Below, one piece after another: positions 1 to 6,287 of a stretch of DNA of 6,333 bases (the first letter of the stretch is position 1; every line of letters starts with the position of its first letter). The DNA lies in contig CAJPLH010000114.1 of NCBI GenBank assembly GCA_905371275.1, positions 1 through 6,333 on the forward strand, in the 5' to 3' direction. Both the position numbers and the translations under genes were made by a program. The stretch is from Prevotellaceae bacterium (GTDB taxonomy: Bacteria > Bacteroidota > Bacteroidia > Bacteroidales > Bacteroidaceae). The notes below the pieces were generated by a model. It was not told the DNA's origin. It made no database searches and saw only the letters and a list, made by a program, of their open reading frames with translations.

Positions 1-1
1 G

Positions 2-556
2 TGTTTTGCGAATCTTGCTATCGAGAGAGTCTATGTGGTGCACCAAACTGTCGTGGCGGTGCTGATAGAGAGAGGCATTGGCACTATCCACTTGACACAA
101 AGCCCGCAGCACATTGTGGGCTATCTGTTTGCCCGATGTGGTAGACATCCAGGTGTGGAGATCGATGCCGTCTGTGGAGTGAGTCTTATGCTCGTGGTGA
201 TGGTCGGTTTGGAGCAGAGTGATGCTGTCGGAGCAATTCACCACCATAAGATTTGGTGCGTTGTCGACGAGTTTCTGCAAACGGGTTTGCTCAAAACCAA
301 GGGTTCCGATGCTGAAATAAGCTTTGCTATCGCTTGCTTGCACCACCTGTTGAGGCGTGAGTTCGTAAGTTTCGGGACTTGCTCCTGCTGGTACAAGGGT
401 GTTGATTTGGAAATTGTCTCCTCCAATGGCTTGCACAAAATAGCGCAAGGGTTCGATGCTCACGGTGAGGACGGGACGAGTGTCGACAACATCGTGACAC
501 CCCATCAAAACGAGGGGGAAAATGAGGAGAAACATATAGCGAAGTGTTGAACGCAT
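2..556 (-). CDS. ZnuA-like zinc ABC transporter substrate-binding lipoprotein (partial, C-terminus beyond window)
   Basis: My own translation from the ATG at 556 gives 185 open residues to the window edge. Residues 1-20 form a lipoprotein signal: basic start (R2, R6), hydrophobic core, lipobox L17-M18-G19-C20. Then come a first beta-strand and helix (TVSIEPLRYFVQAIGG, 31-46), the cluster A-1 motif VPAGASPETYELTP (55-68), a His-rich stretch (H119-H121, H123, H126) and DLHTW (132-136), matching the DxHxW zinc-ligand segment of ZnuA/TroA proteins. Members capture Zn2+ (or Mn2+) outside the inner membrane and pass it to an ABC permease; about 115 or more residues are missing here. By alignment to the GASEHDY segment of E. 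coli ZnuA, the first ligand His is Glu62, while His134 is kept. The metal is therefore not certain. The start lies 19 nt after the YqaA-like stop, with no Shine-Dalgarno, so it is probably co-transcribed. Permease and ATPase genes may follow to the left. The family call is firm; zinc specificity is inferred. Confidence 0.88.
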   Translation of the reverse strand, partial: MRSTLRYMFLLIFPLVLMGCHDVVDTRPVLTVSIEPLRYFVQAIGGDNFQINTLVPAGASPETYELTPQQVVQASDSKAYFSIGTLGFEQTRLQKLVDNAPNLMVVNCSDSITLLQTDHHHEHKTHSTDGIDLHTWMSTTSGKQIAHNVLRALCQVDSANASLYQHRHDSLVHHIDSLDSKIRKT

Positions 557-575
557 AACGAAGATATAGAAATGT

Positions 576-1037
576 TTAGAAGAAAGATTGCACTCCCTCT
601 GTGGCTGCGATGACTAAACAATAGCGAAGAAATTTTCCAATAATCAACATCAAGATGGTGAGTGGAAGATTTACTCTCAAATATCCGAGGGCAATGGTGA
701 TGAGCGAGCCTAGAATGGGAAGCCACGAAAGGAGCCCTCCCCAATAACCGAATTTGTGCACGTAGCGTTTGCCACGCTCCAAAGCTTGGGGTTTGACACG
801 AAGATAGCGTTCTATCCAGTCTTCGCGTCCTAAACGGCCGATGCCATAGTTGGTGGCAGAGCCGAGGGTGTTGCCGAGGGTGCTGACTAACAATAATTCT
901 ATGGGAGCTACACCAGCTGCAACAAGCGCAGACAACACCACTTCTGAGGCTAATGGGAGGATGCTACCGGCAAAGAAGGCGGCAATGAACATACCCCACA
1001 GGCCGTGGTTGATTAGAAATTGGATAATAGCGTCCAT
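576..1037 (-). CDS. YqaA-type DedA/VTT-family inner-membrane protein
   Basis: This 153-residue hydrophobic protein matches the short YqaA branch of the DedA (SNARE-associated, VTT) family. Visible hallmarks are LPLASEVVLSAL in the first re-entrant/helical segment (27-38), GNTLGSATNYGIGR (55-68), LLSWLPILGSLITIALGYLR (102-121) and GKFLRY (134-139). There are about four membrane segments, near 12-27, 31-53, 98-119 and 124-147, and a basic loop (70-96) between the two halves. Length and motif order agree with E. coli YqaA. Some DedA-family proteins are linked to lipid-carrier recycling, membrane potential and envelope integrity, but the substrate of YqaA-type members is not settled, so no function is assigned. 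The ATG at 1037 lies inside the end of the upstream membrane-protein gene (25-nt overlap), implying translational coupling. The stop is TAA at 576-578, and the ZnuA-like gene follows after 19 nt. An internal Met16 start would cut off the first helix and is unlikely. Confidence 0.88.
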   Translation of the reverse strand: MDAIIQFLINHGLWGMFIAAFFAGSILPLASEVVLSALVAAGVAPIELLLVSTLGNTLGSATNYGIGRLGREDWIERYLRVKPQALERGKRYVHKFGYWGGLLSWLPILGSLITIALGYLRVNLPLTILMLIIGKFLRYCLVIAATEGVQSFF

Positions 1038-1996
1038 AAGTTAAAGTAGTTGGCGGTGCCGTATAAGAAAAAGAGGATGATCCACAAGATGAACCAAAGA
1101 TTCAATCCGCGTCCTTTGGCAAGGGCAAAATAGTGTCCGATGAGGGGGGCGAGGGTGACGATGCACAAAGGGAAGGTGGTGGTGAAATACTGAGGAAGGA
1201 ATCCCAAAATGACAATTAGCGGAATTACCTGCAGGAGGAGCAGATAGTGATATTGTCGGGTGCGAATTTTGTCGTTGTAGGCGGTGCGCAGAAAGTGCAC
1301 CACACTCACTAAACTAATGACCAGGAATAGTGCTGTTCCCACCCATTGAGATAACGGCAGTTGCTGATAGAGCTGGGAGAGATGAGAGGGTTGAAACGGT
1401 TGTAGCGGGCCTTGTAGTTGGTGGTCTATTTGCCACAAACCAAGATAAGGTGTCAAGGCTTCGCGCGCAAATAGATATACAGGAAGTAGCAACCAATAGG
1501 GAAGACTTACACCGAGAAATGCGGCAGTGGCAGATTTGACCGTGAGAGCCCGAAGGTGACGATTGGAGGAGAAGATGAGAAAGGGCAGCAAGAAGAGGAG
1601 TGGAGGGAAGACGATGCTTCCTAGCCCGATGAGGAAGAAGGCATGGAAGAAATAGCCTTGGGGGGAATACTCTCCATAGGTGCGAAAGAGCAGGAAGTAT
1701 GCTCCGAGCAAACAAACTGCGGGAAAGAGATGCCAACCGAGGGGATGGAGTTGAGGAAAGACAAGAAAGAGATAGAGGAGGGTGACGCTATTCATGCGCG
1801 AACGCACACGAATGAGTTGATATTGCGCATTCCAAGCCACTACTAAATAGGACATCAGTCCCACCACGACCAACCCTCCCCACAATGCAACGCTCTGGAT
1901 GTTGGGAATGATCCAGAGAACGGAGGCTATGACTGCCAAAATGGGTAGTGAAGCCATACTTTCGGAAACGCGATGGCGGAAGGTCGATGTGCGCAT
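1013..1996 (-). CDS. polytopic inner-membrane protein of unknown function
   Basis: A 327-residue, strongly hydrophobic protein that I cannot assign to a characterised enzyme or transporter. A basic N-terminus (R2, R7, R9) leads into roughly eight to ten membrane segments, near 17-31, 36-55, 86-104, 117-142, 155-177, 217-236, 250-270, 273-291 and 298-317. The longest polar stretch, 179-216, has many Gln and Pro (for example QLQGPLQPFQP, 193-203) and is probably an exposed loop. The segment FLLFRTYGEYSPQGYFFHAF (101-120), followed by a Gly/Pro-rich helix, looks like the most conserved kind of region. Polytopic proteins of about 300 residues beside purD occur in other Bacteroidota (some labelled DUF6427); membership is my inference and unverified. 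The gene follows purD after 101 nt and overlaps the YqaA-like gene by 25 nt. The ATG at 1996 precedes a good first helix; Met14 is an alternative start. No Shine-Dalgarno is seen. Confidence 0.85.
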   Translation of the reverse strand: MRTSTFRHRVSESMASLPILAVIASVLWIIPNIQSVALWGGLVVVGLMSYLVVAWNAQYQLIRVRSRMNSVTLLYLFLVFPQLHPLGWHLFPAVCLLGAYFLLFRTYGEYSPQGYFFHAFFLIGLGSIVFPPLLFLLPFLIFSSNRHLRALTVKSATAAFLGVSLPYWLLLPVYLFAREALTPYLGLWQIDHQLQGPLQPFQPSHLSQLYQQLPLSQWVGTALFLVISLVSVVHFLRTAYNDKIRTRQYHYLLLLQVIPLIVILGFLPQYFTTTFPLCIVTLAPLIGHYFALAKGRGLNLWFILWIILFFLYGTANYFNLWTLLSNF

Positions 1997-2025
1997 TAGG
2001 GAAGGTTGAGTTTTAAAAGGAGGTG

Positions 2026-2081
2026 AGGGGAATGGTCAATCTATCAGACAGAAATGTGTTGAATGATTGGCGCATTCCCCT
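2026..2081 (-). repeat. inverted repeat (candidate intercistronic hairpin) between purD and the membrane-protein gene
   Basis: The arm AGGGGAATG (2026-2034) is perfectly complementary to CATTCCCCT (2073-2081). After a small internal loop, four more pairs form (CAAT 2037-2040 with ATTG 2066-2069), leaving a 25-nt apical loop. In the minus-strand RNA it lies 16 nt after the purD stop, 29 nt before the next stop-free start region begins at 1996. It is followed by CACCTCC and a short T run (2011-2018 region), so it could weakly terminate, attenuate or protect the transcript. The T tract is too short for a confident terminator call. Confidence 0.45.
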
Positions 2082-2097
2082 GACGCTATGTACCTCG

Positions 2098-3363
2098 TTA
2101 CAAGTCAAAACCGATGTCTCTGCGGAAATATTTTTTCTCAAATTCAATTTGTTGTGCACCGCGCATTGACTTTTCAAGTGCTTCTTCGCGGGTTGCTCCA
2201 TAAGAACTCACGGCGATGACGCGACCTCCTGCAGTGACGAGTTGGCCGTCTTGCAGTGCGGTGCCTGCGTGGAAGACAACACTGCCTTCTACGGCTGCAT
2301 TGGCAATGGGGAATCCTTTGTCGTAGGCTTCAGGATAGCCTCCGCTTACACACATGACACAGACGGCTGCGCGTTCGTCGAAGACGATTTCACGCTGGTC
2401 GAGATTGCCTTCGGCAACTCCTTCGAGAAGATCCACCAAATCGCTCTTGATGCGGAGCATAACGCTCTCAGTTTCGGGATCTCCCATTCTGCAATTGTAT
2501 TCAATGACTTTGGGTTGGCCGTCGCAATTGATGAGTCCGAAGAAGATGAAGCCTTTATAGACGATGCCTTCTGCACGCAATCCTTCGACTGTGGGACGAA
2601 TGACTTCGCGCTCTACTTGTGCCATCCATTCGGGAGTGGCAAACGGTACGGGAGTGACTGAGCCCATTCCTCCGGTGTTGAGACCGGTGTCGCCTTCTCC
2701 GATGCGCTTGTAGTCTTTGGCTTCAGGAAGGATTTTATAGTGTTCTCCATCGGTGAGGACAAACACGGAGCATTCGATGCCGGAGAGGAATTCTTCGATG
2801 ACGACGCGACTAGAGGCGTTGCCGAACTGTCCTCCAAGCATTTCTTTGAGGGCTTTCTGGGCTTCTTCGAGGGTGGGAAGTATCAACACTCCCTTTCCTG
2901 CGCAGAGTCCATCGGCTTTCAACACGTAGGGTGCGGAGAGTGTGGCTAAGAATTGACATCCTTCTTCGACTTGTGTGCCATCAAAGGTTTGATAAGCTGC
3001 AGTGGGGATGTGGTGACGCTGCATAAAAGCTTTGGCAAAGTCCTTTGAACCTTCGAGCACTGCTCCTGCTTTCGATGGACCGATGACGGGAATGTGCGCG
3101 GTGGCAGGGCGTGAGAGGAAATCATCGTAGATGCCTTTTACCAATGGATCTTCGGGTCCAACAACTACCATATCCACTTGTTGTTGCACGACGAAATCTG
3201 CCAGTGCATCGAAGTCTGTGGCGGCTATGTTCACGTTCGTGCCGACTGCTGCGGTTCCGGCATTACCAGGAGCAATGAATAGTTGCTCAACTTTAGAACT
3301 TTGGGCGATTTTCCAGGCTAGTGCGTGTTCACGACCGCCAGAACCAAGAAGTAGAATCTTCAT
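2098..3363 (-). CDS. purD: phosphoribosylamine--glycine ligase (GARS)
   Basis: This cytoplasmic enzyme joins 5-phosphoribosylamine and glycine, using ATP, to form glycinamide ribonucleotide, the second step of de novo purine synthesis. The 421 residues are full length for a monofunctional bacterial PurD. Visible are the N-terminal GSGGREHAL loop (7-15), VVGPEDPL (67-74), the ATP-grasp segments KADGLCAGKGV (149-159) and IEEFLSGIECSV (189-200), NTGGMGS (229-235), and the family signature around CRMGDPETE (291-299), where acidic residues bind Mg2+. The C-terminal domain has the usual TAGGRVIAVSSYG (377-389). Cys291 stands where Val is common in the signature, a mild variation. No AIRS or GART domain is fused. 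The ATG at 3363 puts the first beta-strand (MKILLLGSGG) exactly at the N-terminus. The gene lies 49 nt after the S41 peptidase with no promoter motif between, so read-through is likely. I see no purine riboswitch or operator at its start. Confidence 0.98.
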   Translation of the reverse strand: MKILLLGSGGREHALAWKIAQSSKVEQLFIAPGNAGTAAVGTNVNIAATDFDALADFVVQQQVDMVVVGPEDPLVKGIYDDFLSRPATAHIPVIGPSKAGAVLEGSKDFAKAFMQRHHIPTAAYQTFDGTQVEEGCQFLATLSAPYVLKADGLCAGKGVLILPTLEEAQKALKEMLGGQFGNASSRVVIEEFLSGIECSVFVLTDGEHYKILPEAKDYKRIGEGDTGLNTGGMGSVTPVPFATPEWMAQVEREVIRPTVEGLRAEGIVYKGFIFFGLINCDGQPKVIEYNCRMGDPETESVMLRIKSDLVDLLEGVAEGNLDQREIVFDERAAVCVMCVSGGYPEAYDKGFPIANAAVEGSVVFHAGTALQDGQLVTAGGRVIAVSSYGATREEALEKSMRGAQQIEFEKKYFRRDIGFDL

Positions 3364-3412
3364 ACGATGTGTGGTGAATGGGGTGAGGGTTTGTGTTATG
3401 TGGAAATAGTGG

Positions 3413-5083
3413 CTATTTGTGCAATAATTTATGATAGTGTTCTTTGTCTAACAAAATGTCGATGGACTCTTTTACAGCTTTGTCTTCATTGATTTTATAA
3501 GCATAGAGTCCTTCATCTCCATAGTGGTAAGAAACGAGAATGTACGCTATGAGTTTTCGCAATTCCACTTCGTTGCGTTTAAGGTCGTCCACCAAATTGG
3601 GTTTGAGTTTTGCTTCCAAAGCAGCCAATTCTGATCGAATGTTATCGCTGTATCCTTCAGAATCGGAGATTTCTTTCAGACGTTCAAACACACGCTTGGT
3701 TTGCGTCTGATAGTTGTAGGAACTTTTTCCCATATGATTGAGAAATTCTTGGAAGTCTGCATCAGAAATACGGAACGATGCTGGTGCTTCCCACTCGCGA
3801 TGCGTGTTAAGATATTTCACAATATAGTCGAAAAACTCTTCAGACAACGCTAAATCTCCCAACAAATCAGGAATGGAGTCGAAAGGAACGGTAACGTCTG
3901 GTGTAATTCCACCACCGTCTTTCACCACGCGGCCGTTGCTCGTCTTAAAGGTTTTACAGAGTGAATCGGGCAAATGGCGGGGTTGGCCGTCTTCGCCACG
4001 ATTTTTGAAATCATAAGCTTGCACACAACGGCCAGAGGGGATGTAATACTTTGCCGTGGTCAGTTTGAGCATCGCATCATAAGGAAGTGGACGCTGCGAT
4101 TGCACCAAACCTTTGCCATAGGTGCGTTCTCCCACAATGACTGCACGGTCGTAATCTTGGAAAGTGCCCGAAGTGATTTCGGCAGCAGAGGCAGTTCCAC
4201 CATTCACCAGCACCACCATCGGCATGTTGTCATCAAGAGGGGCTTGTGTGGTTTTCAAAACACTGTTTTGCATCGGGTCTTTCCCACGAACTTCTAGTAC
4301 TTTTCGGCCTCGAGGAATGAATAAATTCACGACTTTCACGGCTTCTTCCATCAAACCTCCACCATTATCGCGCAAATCCAAGACTAGACGCTGTGCACCC
4401 TTAGCTTTGAGTTGCTCAACCGCTTTGCGCAATTCGAGAGAGGTGTCTTCTTGATAGCCAGTTAGCACCACATAACCTACGTGATTGGGGAGCAGCTGAG
4501 CATAAGGAACGCTTTGCTTTTTGATTATTTGTCGCACCAATTGGAAACGCAACAGTTTCTCTCTCCCAGGGCGCTTGATGGTAATCGTCAATTTCGTACC
4601 CGCATCACCGCGCAATAGCGTTGTGATGTTGGTAGAATAGTCTGAAGTGCTTTGTTTTCCACGCACACCGACATCTTTGTCGTTGATTTTCATGATGATA
4701 TCTCCCGTGCGCAAACCAGCTAAGCGCGCTGGCATTCCCAAAAAGGGACCATCAAAGACGCAGCGATCACTGCTTTTATGAAAACGGATGGGAGAACCAA
4801 TTCCGGCATACTTGCCTGTGGTGAGCGTTTTCAGTTCATTGGTGCGAGAAGCTTTATAGTACTCTGTATAAGGATCAAGTCGATGCAACATATATAGAAT
4901 GGCATCTTCTGTGATTTGCTCTGCATCGAGCGTATCAACATAGCTGAGGTCTAATTCTTCACAGAGCGCATTGAAGATATCCAAAGCCTTGGTGGTTTTG
5001 AAATTATGCGACTCTTGTGCGTAGGAAATCTGCATTCCTACTCCACAAAATAGAACAATCAGGAGGAAATATCTTTTTATCAT
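3413..5083 (-). CDS. exported S41-family C-terminal processing peptidase with PDZ domain
   Basis: A 556-residue serine protease of the Tsp/CtpA type, which trims or degrades envelope proteins from their C-termini. Starting at the ATG at 5083, residues 1-22 are a Sec signal peptide (MIKRYF..., hydrophobic core, likely cut after SYA), so it acts in the periplasm. A helical CTP N-terminal segment ending LDPYTEYY (about 35-76) precedes a PDZ domain (about 91-171) that would bind the substrate tail. The protease core (196-401) contains LDLRDNGGG (235-243). It has the full Ser-Lys-Gln set: Ser299 in GGTASAAE, Lys324 in TYGKG and Gln328. A mostly helical C-terminal region (412-556) follows. An in-frame GTG at 5140 would add 19 residues in front of the signal peptide and sits at the predicted transcription start, so I reject it; the ATG at 5113 is a weaker alternative. 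Stop TAG. The first gene of the likely purD transcript; substrates unknown. Confidence 0.93.
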   Translation of the reverse strand: MIKRYFLLIVLFCGVGMQISYAQESHNFKTTKALDIFNALCEELDLSYVDTLDAEQITEDAILYMLHRLDPYTEYYKASRTNELKTLTTGKYAGIGSPIRFHKSSDRCVFDGPFLGMPARLAGLRTGDIIMKINDKDVGVRGKQSTSDYSTNITTLLRGDAGTKLTITIKRPGREKLLRFQLVRQIIKKQSVPYAQLLPNHVGYVVLTGYQEDTSLELRKAVEQLKAKGAQRLVLDLRDNGGGLMEEAVKVVNLFIPRGRKVLEVRGKDPMQNSVLKTTQAPLDDNMPMVVLVNGGTASAAEITSGTFQDYDRAVIVGERTYGKGLVQSQRPLPYDAMLKLTTAKYYIPSGRCVQAYDFKNRGEDGQPRHLPDSLCKTFKTSNGRVVKDGGGITPDVTVPFDSIPDLLGDLALSEEFFDYIVKYLNTHREWEAPASFRISDADFQEFLNHMGKSSYNYQTQTKRVFERLKEISDSEGYSDNIRSELAALEAKLKPNLVDDLKRNEVELRKLIAYILVSYHYGDEGLYAYKINEDKAVKESIDILLDKEHYHKLLHK

Positions 5084-5137
5084 TTTGCTATTTTTCCACA
5101 CGAACCGAACCATGCACTTCACACGATTTGACGCAAG

Positions 5138-5150
5138 CACACAGGGTGTG
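5138..5150 (-). repeat. small palindrome at the predicted peptidase transcription start
   Basis: CACAC (5138-5142) and GTGTG (5146-5150) form a perfect 5-bp stem with a 3-nt centre, 5 nt downstream of the -7 candidate on the minus strand. It could be an operator or a 5'-end hairpin of the mRNA, but an element this short may be chance. It also covers the rejected GTG start at 5140. Confidence 0.3.
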
Positions 5151-5154
5151 TCTA

Positions 5155-5162
5155 CAAAGTTA
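5155..5162 (-). promoter_or_regulatory. candidate Bacteroidota -7 promoter element for the S41 peptidase
   Basis: Read on the minus strand this is TAACTTTG, a full match to the Bacteroidota sigma-ABfr -7 consensus TAnnTTTG. Transcription would start near 5147-5150, giving a leader of about 65 nt before the ATG at 5083. I do not see a good -33 TTTG box at 17-23 nt spacing, which lowers confidence. It lies in the 157-nt gap after the kinase stop and would drive the peptidase, purD and perhaps the genes beyond. Confidence 0.5.
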
Positions 5163-5240
5163 CGGCCTTTTTGAGAAATTCTTGTACTACTGCGCGCTTA
5201 TTTCATCAAAAAATGCACCTTACACGCTTACTTGCTATTC

Positions 5241-6212
5241 TTATACGCTTTTTTGACGCAATTCTATCCAAGTTTCGGCAGACAGATGCGTGCCCATCAC
5301 TTGAATCACAGCAGCGGCACAGCGTGCGCCGGTTTGTAAACATTGTTGCAAAGTCGCTCCTTTCGCGTGTTCATAGAGAAAACCGCCTGCAAAGAAATCG
5401 CCTGCGCCGGTGGTGTCTTCCACTTTTTCCACCTTCTCTGCAGTCACGCTCACTTCTTCGTCCTTCGACACTGCCACAGCTCCCTTTGCACCGCATTTCA
5501 CCACCGCAATTGGACAAATTTTTGCCAACCATTCTGCGGCCGCTTCACCGGTTGTTCCGGTCATAGCTTGTGCTTCCTCTTCATTAGCAAACACTATGTC
5601 TATCTTTGGCAATAATTGTTTAAAAAAGTCGTGTTCTTCTTCTACGATGTTCCAAGATGCCAAGTCTAAACACACTTTCACCCCATTGCTTTGCGCTAAC
5701 TCTACGGCACGAAGGATAAGCGCGTGATTTTGCACCAAATATCCTTCGATGAAGAGATAATCCACAGCCGCAAAATCCTTTTCAAACAAATCTTCTGCGC
5801 TCACCGTGGCGGCTGCCCCCAGATAAGTGGCAAAAGTGCGGCGTCCATCAGGTAAAATAAAGGTGGTTGCTACTCCTGTGGGTATCTCCTCCGAGATAGT
5901 GGTCAAAGGCTTCACTCCAGCTTGCGCGCACGATGCAGCATAGAATCGTCCATTGTCGTCATTCCCTGTGCGTCCCACAAAACTAGCATCTCCTCCTAAA
6001 GCCGCAACACAATGTACTGCGTTGCTCGCAGAACCACCGGTTCTACATTCAAAAGGCACATTTTGCAGACTGTCCACGATTTTTTTTCTCCGCTCTGCAT
6101 CAATTAGTGTCATACCATCTAAAGAGATGCCTAACTCTTTGATTATATTTTCATTATCCACTTTATACAAAGCATCTACAAGCGCATTTCCTACACCTAA
6201 AATCTTCTTCAT
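5241..6212 (-). CDS. PfkB-family sugar/nucleoside kinase, probably adenosine kinase-like
   Basis: A 323-residue cytoplasmic ribokinase/PfkB-fold kinase. The N-terminal substrate region LGVGNALVDALYKVD (5-19) and GMTLID (33-38), the first PfkB signature TGGSASNAVHCVAALGG (58-74), a lid segment, and the second signature DTTGAGD (266-272) are all present. Asp272 is the expected catalytic base, and the Gly-Ala-Gly turn forms the anion hole. EGYLV (156-160) and FANEEEA (208-214) also fit. The N-terminus, YLGAAATVSAEDL (130-142) and the ending VIQVMGTH resemble bacterial proteins annotated as adenosine kinase, which make AMP from adenosine and ATP. Substrate cannot be fixed from sequence: fructokinase, ribokinase or another nucleoside kinase activity is possible. 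The ATG at 6212 follows a leader of about 20 nt from its own promoter candidate; another ATG 5 nt upstream is out of frame. A separate promoter downstream suggests it may form its own transcript. Confidence 0.9.
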   Translation of the reverse strand: MKKILGVGNALVDALYKVDNENIIKELGISLDGMTLIDAERRKKIVDSLQNVPFECRTGGSASNAVHCVAALGGDASFVGRTGNDDNGRFYAASCAQAGVKPLTTISEEIPTGVATTFILPDGRRTFATYLGAAATVSAEDLFEKDFAAVDYLFIEGYLVQNHALILRAVELAQSNGVKVCLDLASWNIVEEEHDFFKQLLPKIDIVFANEEEAQAMTGTTGEAAAEWLAKICPIAVVKCGAKGAVAVSKDEEVSVTAEKVEKVEDTTGAGDFFAGGFLYEHAKGATLQQCLQTGARCAAAVIQVMGTHLSAETWIELRQKSV

Positions 6213-6238
6213 TTCATTTTTTCTTGAAATTTTCTCTG

Positions 6239-6246
6239 CAAAGATA
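6239..6246 (-). promoter_or_regulatory. candidate Bacteroidota -7 promoter element for the PfkB-family kinase
   Basis: The minus strand reads TATCTTTG followed by CA, a full match to TAnnTTTG in its most typical form. Transcription would start near 6231-6234, about 20 nt before the kinase ATG at 6212, a normal short leader for this phylum. At about 19-21 nt upstream there is only a weak T-rich stretch (TACTTTA) instead of a clear -33 TTTG. Confidence 0.6.
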
Positions 6247-6269
6247 GTGCTTAATTCGAAATAAAGTAC

Positions 6270-6277
6270 TACTTTTG
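6270..6277 (+). promoter_or_regulatory. candidate divergent -7 promoter element reading off the right edge
   Basis: The plus strand reads TACTTTTG followed by CA, again matching TAnnTTTG. It points away from the kinase, toward the window edge. No ATG lies between here and 6333, so any gene it serves starts beyond the window after a leader of at least about 50 nt. No clear -33 box is seen; that position overlaps the kinase promoter. A chance match in A/T-rich DNA is possible. Confidence 0.4.
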
Positions 6278-6286
6278 CACTGCAAA
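6274..6286. promoter_or_regulatory. 13-bp palindrome overlapping the divergent promoter (candidate operator)
   Basis: TTTGCA (6274-6279) and TGCAAA (6281-6286) are perfect inverted copies around a single central C. The left half is the end of the plus-strand -7 candidate, and the right half lies on its expected start site. A dimeric regulator bound here would block plus-strand initiation. Because TTTGCA is itself part of typical promoters in this phylum, only the right arm is independent evidence. Confidence 0.35.
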
Positions 6287-6287
6287 C

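Noticed and set aside
35..550. 171-codon plus-strand open frame
   Set aside because: It is antisense to the ZnuA-like lipoprotein gene, whose minus-strand translation shows a lipobox and ZnuA motifs; the plus-strand protein has no recognisable features.
1314..1736. 140-codon minus-strand open frame in a second frame
   Set aside because: It is fully nested in the membrane-protein gene and has a low-complexity Ser/Leu/Pro/Arg composition typical of a frame-shifted shadow.
2242..2661. 139-codon plus-strand open frame
   Set aside because: It lies wholly antisense to purD over strongly conserved ATP-grasp codons; a mirror of purD codon bias, with no motif or start signal of its own.
5084..5140. 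N-terminal extension of the S41 peptidase from a GTG at 5140
   Set aside because: It would place 19 residues before a clear signal peptide that begins at the ATG at 5083, and the GTG lies at the predicted transcription start.
5203..5213. T run on the minus strand after the kinase, as a possible terminator
   Set aside because: Six T residues follow the kinase stop, but I found no stable GC-rich stem just before them, so a terminator cannot be supported.
5221..5258. Imperfect direct repeat TACACGCTTACTTG / TATACGCTTTTTTG across the kinase stop
   Set aside because: Two copies only, with several mismatches and one inside coding sequence; probably chance.
5171..5566. 131-codon plus-strand open frame over the peptidase/kinase gap
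   Set aside because: Most of it is antisense to the kinase C-terminal half, including the DTTGAGD codons, and the product is an Arg/Leu/Pro/Ser-rich shadow.
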